A DNA stretch of 64,000 nt from Flagellimonas zhangzhouensis (lineage in GTDB: Bacteria; Bacteroidota; Bacteroidia; Flavobacteriales; Flavobacteriaceae): the NCBI RefSeq assembly GCF_900102925.1, contig NZ_FNKI01000001.1, positions 1,116,001 to 1,180,000 of the forward strand, in the 5' to 3' direction. The translations under genes and the position numbers were made by a program. The notes beneath the pieces are model-generated. The model was not told where the DNA came from, searched no databases, and saw only the letters and a list, made by a program, of their open reading frames with translations. Shown in pieces: positions 60,180-64,000 of this stretch (position 1 is the stretch's first letter; every line of letters begins with the position of its first letter).

Positions 60180-60368
60180 ATGTTGAAATTTGTAAAAAAC
60201 CATATGGAAAGCATCGACGGGATAGCCAACTATCCGATGATTTCCCTCATGATATTCTTCGTGTTCTTCGTATTGCTTTTCTGGTGGGTGTTCACGGCTA
60301 CCAAGGAGCACATCAAGGAAATGGGAGAACTGCCTTTGGATAACAACGATCAACAAAACAAACTATAA
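60180..60368 (+). CDS. ccoQ: CcoQ-like small subunit of cbb3 oxidase
   Basis: The 62-aa protein has one membrane helix (ISLMIFFVFFVLLFWWVFTA), then an acidic tail (KEHIKEMGELPLDNND). Size and position between ccoNO and ccoP fit CcoQ, which stabilises the oxidase complex. It has a long N-terminal lead (VKNHMESIDGIANYP) typical for Bacteroidota. Four bases separate it from ccoP. Confidence 0.85.
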   Translation: MLKFVKNHMESIDGIANYPMISLMIFFVFFVLLFWWVFTATKEHIKEMGELPLDNNDQQNKL

Positions 60369-60372
60369 AATT

Positions 60373-61335
60373 ATGAGTACTAAAACACCTTGGTGGATTC
60401 GTGTCCCCGTTTTATTCTTCTTGATCTTCGGATTGATGGAATTTTTTATTGACTCTGGAGATAAACCCGCAATCATAGAATATCCCATTACACAGTTTTT
60501 CTTGTTGTTGGTGTTGATGATCTTAATAGCCATAGAGCTTATACTAGCTTCCATCGAAAATATCATGTTCCAAACCCTTTCAGAAGAAGGCAAGGAGCGC
60601 TATTTGGAAGCAAAAACCAAAAAGTACGAATGGACATGGGTTCAAAACTTGATGAAAAAGTTGACCCGTACCAAAGCCATAGAAAAAGAGGAAGAGATTA
60701 TTCTCGACCACAATTACGATGGTATTCGAGAGTTGGACAACGTACTTCCGCCGTGGTGGGTGTACTTGTTCTATGTAACCATCATTTTTGGTGTTATTTA
60801 TTTGGTGCGTTTCCATGTGATTGGTGAATATGATCAGGCCTTGGAATACGAACAGGAAGTAGCAGCAGCCAAAATTGAAATTGAAGAATACAAAAGAACA
60901 GCCAAAGATTTGGTGGATGTAAATACGGTTGAATTGCTAACAGATGCATCCGATCTAAGTGCTGGGGAATCCATTTTCCAATCCAATTGTGTGGCATGTC
61001 ACATGGCAGACGGTGGAGGTGGAATTGGTCCTAACCTAACCGATGCCTATTGGATCAATGGTGGTGGAATCAAAAATGTATTCAACACCATATCCGAAGG
61101 AGGTAGACCAGGAAAAGGGATGATTGCTTGGAAGCAAAGCTTAAAACCAGCTGAAATGGCACAGGTGGCGAGTTATGTCATCACTTTGGGAGGTACAACC
61201 CCAGCAAATCCAAAAGAAGCCGAAGGAGATCTTTGGAAAGACCCCGATGCACCACAAACAAACGAAAGCGAATCTGAAGCCCAACCCGAACAAATGGAGC
61301 AAGCAACAGATTCAACACAAGTTGCCATGGATTAA
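60373..61335 (+). CDS. ccoP: CcoP diheme-type subunit with a single visible heme site
   Basis: The 320-aa protein has two membrane helices at about 9-60, the CcoP linker EEIILDHNYDGIRELDNVLPPWWVYLFYVTI with a third helix, and a C-terminal cytochrome c domain with CVACHMADGGGGIGPNLTD and a Met ligand in GKGMIAWK. Only one CxxCH is present, against two in proteobacterial CcoP. It feeds electrons to CcoNO. The acidic Glu/Gln-rich tail (SESEAQPEQMEQATD) is unusual. Confidence 0.93.
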   Translation: MSTKTPWWIRVPVLFFLIFGLMEFFIDSGDKPAIIEYPITQFFLLLVLMILIAIELILASIENIMFQTLSEEGKERYLEAKTKKYEWTWVQNLMKKLTRTKAIEKEEEIILDHNYDGIRELDNVLPPWWVYLFYVTIIFGVIYLVRFHVIGEYDQALEYEQEVAAAKIEIEEYKRTAKDLVDVNTVELLTDASDLSAGESIFQSNCVACHMADGGGGIGPNLTDAYWINGGGIKNVFNTISEGGRPGKGMIAWKQSLKPAEMAQVASYVITLGGTTPANPKEAEGDLWKDPDAPQTNESESEAQPEQMEQATDSTQVAMD

Positions 61336-61387
61336 GCCTTGTTAAGGCGCCAGACAACAGTCATTTATCCATAAACCACAAAATGCG

Positions 61388-62797
61388 ATGGAAGAGAATT
61401 TTAGAGATTCCATAGGCACAATCACAGAAGAAGGAAAAAGGAATTGGATCTTTCCAAAAAAACCCAGTGGACGGTTCTATGATTACCGTAAGTACGTAAG
61501 CTACTTTCTACTGCTTTTTTTGATAGCATCCCCCTTTATCAAAATTAGGGGACACCAATTTCTAATGTTTAATGTGCTCGAACGGCGTTTCAATATTTTC
61601 GGATTTCCGTTTTGGCCGCAAGATTTCCATTTGGTCGTGATTTCCATGATCATTGGGGTCATTTTCATCGCACTGTTTACGGTGGCGTATGGTCGAATCT
61701 TTTGCGGATGGATGTGTCCACAGACCATTTTTTTGGAAATGGTTTTCCGCAGGATCGAATTTTGGATTGATGGCGATAGAGGTGCCCAAATGCGTTTGGA
61801 TAAAGCACCTTGGACTGGAAAAAAGATCTGGAAACGATTGTTGAAGTGGAGTATTTTCTTCATCATTTCGTTTTTTATTGCCAACGTCTTTTTGGCCTAT
61901 TTGATCGGTAGTGACCAGCTGTTGGCCTACATCACCGATGGCCCTATGGCGCATGTGAGCACCATGGTTCCTCTGTTGATTTTTACAGCAGTGTTCTATT
62001 TCATTTTTGCATGGTTCAGGGAGCAGGTGTGTATCATCGCATGTCCTTATGGAAGATTGCAGGGCGTATTGCTCGATAATAAATCCATAGTTGTGGCCTA
62101 TGACCATAAGCGTGGGGAAGGCGAAAACGGACGCAAAAAGTTCCGAAAAAATGAAGATAGAAACGCATTGGGACATGGTGATTGTATCGACTGTTTCCAA
62201 TGTGTGAATGTTTGCCCAACAGGAATTGATATTCGAAATGGAACCCAGTTGGAATGTGTAAACTGTACAGCTTGCATCGATGAGTGCGACCATATTATGG
62301 AAAGTATTGACAAGCCTAAAGGTTTGATCAGATACGCTAGCGAGGACGAGATCAATCATAAGAACAAGTTCAAGTTTACAGCTCGCATGAAAGGATATAC
62401 AGCCGTGCTTGTGGTTTTGATCGGGATTTTGATCGGAATGCTATTTATGCGGAACGAAGTAGAGGCCAATGTACTTCGCTTACCAGGACAGTTGTATGAA
62501 AGAAAGGAGAATAACATCATCAGTAATGTGTTTACTTATAAATTGTTGAACAAGACCACCAATGATATAGAAAACGTTTCCTTTAAGTTGATGTCGCATC
62601 CTGGGGAAATAAAAATGGTCTCGTTGGAAAAGTTCACTATTCCAGCAGAACAGTTGGCAGAAGGAACCTTGTTCATCGAAATAAATGCTTCGGCACTCAA
62701 CGGGGATAAGGATAAATTAAAAATTGGGGTGTACAGTGGCGAGAAGCTCATTGAAACAACCATAACACAGTTTTTGGCACCTAGAAGCTATAATTAA
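61388..62797 (+). CDS. ccoG: CcoG, membrane ferredoxin-like cupric reductase for oxidase assembly
   Basis: The 469-aa protein has membrane helices, the CGWMCPQTIFLE motif, a YGRLQGVL segment, and two 4Fe-4S clusters in CIDCFQCVNVCPTGIDIRNG and CVNCTACIDECD. The C-terminal immunoglobulin-like part (NVSFKLMSHPGEI) is the IG-like domain of FixG. Known CcoG reduces Cu(II) for CcoI-dependent delivery. It follows ccoP by 52 bp. Confidence 0.94.
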   Translation: MEENFRDSIGTITEEGKRNWIFPKKPSGRFYDYRKYVSYFLLLFLIASPFIKIRGHQFLMFNVLERRFNIFGFPFWPQDFHLVVISMIIGVIFIALFTVAYGRIFCGWMCPQTIFLEMVFRRIEFWIDGDRGAQMRLDKAPWTGKKIWKRLLKWSIFFIISFFIANVFLAYLIGSDQLLAYITDGPMAHVSTMVPLLIFTAVFYFIFAWFREQVCIIACPYGRLQGVLLDNKSIVVAYDHKRGEGENGRKKFRKNEDRNALGHGDCIDCFQCVNVCPTGIDIRNGTQLECVNCTACIDECDHIMESIDKPKGLIRYASEDEINHKNKFKFTARMKGYTAVLVVLIGILIGMLFMRNEVEANVLRLPGQLYERKENNIISNVFTYKLLNKTTNDIENVSFKLMSHPGEIKMVSLEKFTIPAEQLAEGTLFIEINASALNGDKDKLKIGVYSGEKLIETTITQFLAPRSYN

Positions 62798-62807
62798 AGA
62801 GAAAGAG

Positions 62808-63254
62808 ATGAAGATAAATTGGGGAACAGGAATCGTATTGGCATTTATAGGCTTCATTGCATTTATTCTATACTTTGTGGTTCGCATGAGTACCGACGAC
62901 AGGGCCAATCACGACTTGGTAACAGAAGAATATTATAAAAAAGAATTGTCTTATCAACAGGAAATAGATGCCTCAAAATCTGCTTCCGAAGCGGGTGTAG
63001 AACTCAAGGTCGAGAAAACAGTTGAAGGTTTGGTCATTGAGTTTCCTGAGCAATTCGACCCAGAAAAGATTACTGGAACAGTGTCCCTTTATAGACCGTC
63101 TAACAAGCACTTGGATTCTAACTTTCCTATAAGTTTGTCCAAAACACATTTGCTCATACCTGACAATCGCTTGGTAGACGGTCGCTGGGATATTTCCATT
63201 ATATGGGAGTATGAAGGTAAGCCATTTTTACATAAACAAAAATTAGTGTACTGA
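62808..63254 (+). CDS. ccoH: CcoH/FixH assembly protein
   Basis: The 148-aa protein has one membrane helix (TGIVLAFIGFIAFILYFVV), then the FixH motif DLVTEEYYKKELSYQQEID. A beta-rich outer domain follows (VSLYRPSNKHLDSNFPI, DNRLVDGRWDISIIWEYEGK). It helps assemble the oxidase. It is 10 bp after ccoG and 2 bp before the SafE-like gene, one operon. Confidence 0.92.
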   Translation: MKINWGTGIVLAFIGFIAFILYFVVRMSTDDRANHDLVTEEYYKKELSYQQEIDASKSASEAGVELKVEKTVEGLVIEFPEQFDPEKITGTVSLYRPSNKHLDSNFPISLSKTHLLIPDNRLVDGRWDISIIWEYEGKPFLHKQKLVY

Positions 63255-63256
63255 TC

Positions 63257-63967
63257 ATGATCACGTCGGCTTTGGTTTTGGGACTTTTGGGAAGCTTGCA
63301 CTGCTTGGGCATGTGCGGCCCCATTGCCTTTATGTTGCCATTGGACCAAAGCAATATGACCAAAAAGACAATCCAGCTGTCCATTTACCATTTTGGTAGA
63401 TTGCTGGCCTATGGCATTATTGGAATGTTGTTCGGATTTTTAGGTAAGGGTTTGGCCCTTTTCGGAATCCAGCAAAAGCTTTCCATTGGTATCGGAGTCA
63501 TCATGATTTTATTGGTGCTGATTCCAACAAAATACCTGAACGGGCATAAATTTTTGACCCCCGTTTATTCCCTATTAGGAAAAGTAAAATCCAAACTTGG
63601 TGGTGAACTCAAGAAAAAAACACCCGATGCTTTTTTGACCATTGGGTTCCTAAATGGGTTTTTGCCTTGTGGCTTGGTATATATGGCTCTTTTGGGTGCC
63701 ATTGCCATGGGCAACCCATTACAAGGTGGATTATATATGATGTTGTTCGGATTGGGAACAGTACCTTTAATGTCTTTGGTAGTATATTCCAAAGGAATAT
63801 TGGGCAACTCCATAAAAAACAAGTTTAGAAAATTAATTCCCGTATTTGTGGTAATCATTGGTGCTTTGTTTATTGTTAGGGGTCTTGGATTGGGAATTCC
63901 GTATGTATCTCCCAAACCCATGGCCACCAACTCGGTAACCGCCACCATTGAATGCCATCAACCTTAA
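63257..63967 (+). CDS. SafE/DsbD-like membrane protein of the cbb3 locus
   Basis: The 236-aa protein has about six membrane helices. It starts with ALVLGLLGSLHCLGMCGPIAFMLPL, with a Cys and Met pair, and has GFLNGFLPCGLVYMALLGAIAMG in the middle. This is the PF13386-type family annotated as sulfite exporter TauE/SafE or DsbD-like. At cbb3 loci these proteins help copper or thiol delivery for oxidase assembly. No gene follows in the last 33 bp. Confidence 0.87.
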   Translation: MITSALVLGLLGSLHCLGMCGPIAFMLPLDQSNMTKKTIQLSIYHFGRLLAYGIIGMLFGFLGKGLALFGIQQKLSIGIGVIMILLVLIPTKYLNGHKFLTPVYSLLGKVKSKLGGELKKKTPDAFLTIGFLNGFLPCGLVYMALLGAIAMGNPLQGGLYMMLFGLGTVPLMSLVVYSKGILGNSIKNKFRKLIPVFVVIIGALFIVRGLGLGIPYVSPKPMATNSVTATIECHQP

Positions 63968-64000
63968 AACTTAGATAAAGTGAAAATAACTACAATTGAA

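Overview
The window looks like a chromosome segment of a marine-type member of the Flavobacteriaceae (Bacteroidota). The signs are TAnnTTTG-type promoter elements, a CcoN-CcoO fusion, BlaI/M56 peptidase pairs with TonB-like domains, a TonB-dependent receptor with a carboxypeptidase-like N-terminal domain, SxxC-type lipoproteins, and AT-rich intergenic DNA with short leaders. Genus cannot be fixed from the sequence alone.

Layout. 0-22.6 kb is ordinary backbone: a truncated hutH with a divergent LysR regulator, a nitroreductase, a His-rich membrane protein with a TonB-dependent receptor, a BlaI/M56/TPR/TonB-like-lipoprotein cluster, ruvC, a four-helix-bundle gene, hemW, a PfpI-like protein, and a tight run cyclase-DUF4260-DUF4230-Dabb-MmcQ-MutS-like. 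Then come DUF4407, a second M56/BlaI pair, a PhnA-like protein and an M20 dipeptidase. 44.6-64 kb is backbone again: a two-component pair with a divergent spondin-like lipoprotein, an outer-membrane protein, a CheY-like regulator with a PAS histidine kinase, a threonine/serine dehydratase, a universal stress protein, a Crp/Fnr regulator, and the complete cbb3 oxidase locus ccoI, ccoS, ccoNO, ccoQ, ccoP, ccoG, ccoH, safE-like.

Between them, 22,714-44,489 is a 21.8 kb integrative defence island. It split a host tRNA-Leu(UAG) gene in the anticodon loop. The 5' half lies at 22,682-22,726 and the matching 3' half at 44,490-44,526, with a 13-bp repeat cttaggatctagt at both ends and a tyrosine integrase next to the right end. 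The island does not restore the gene with a 3' half. It carries a complete tRNA-Leu(UAG) 30 bp inside its left end, placed so that the old host promoter should transcribe it. Compensatory base-pair changes show that the two separated halves belong together.

The main island cargo is one minus-strand operon: hsdM-hsdS-TIR-SLOG-TIR-like(DUF1863)-DUF262/DUF1524-hsdR. A four-gene cassette of putative NAD-signal enzymes, nucleotide sensor and nuclease thus sits between the subunits of a type I restriction-modification system with overlapping frames. This is the best candidate for an undescribed defence system. Other cargo is a PLD-like nuclease, a HEPN protein with Rx4H plus two small genes paralogous to its C-terminus and a divergent XRE regulator, a DUF4240-like protein and a PD-(D/E)XK nuclease flanked by 18-bp direct repeats, and an HTH/PIN toxin-antitoxin-like pair. 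No relaxase or conjugation gene is visible.

The 54.4-57.7 kb region shows a small regulon. FNR/CRP-type palindromes (TGAY-N4-RTCA) lie at exactly the same distance from a -7-like element in four promoters: the stress protein gene, the crp/fnr gene itself, ccoI, and ccoS-ccoNOQP.
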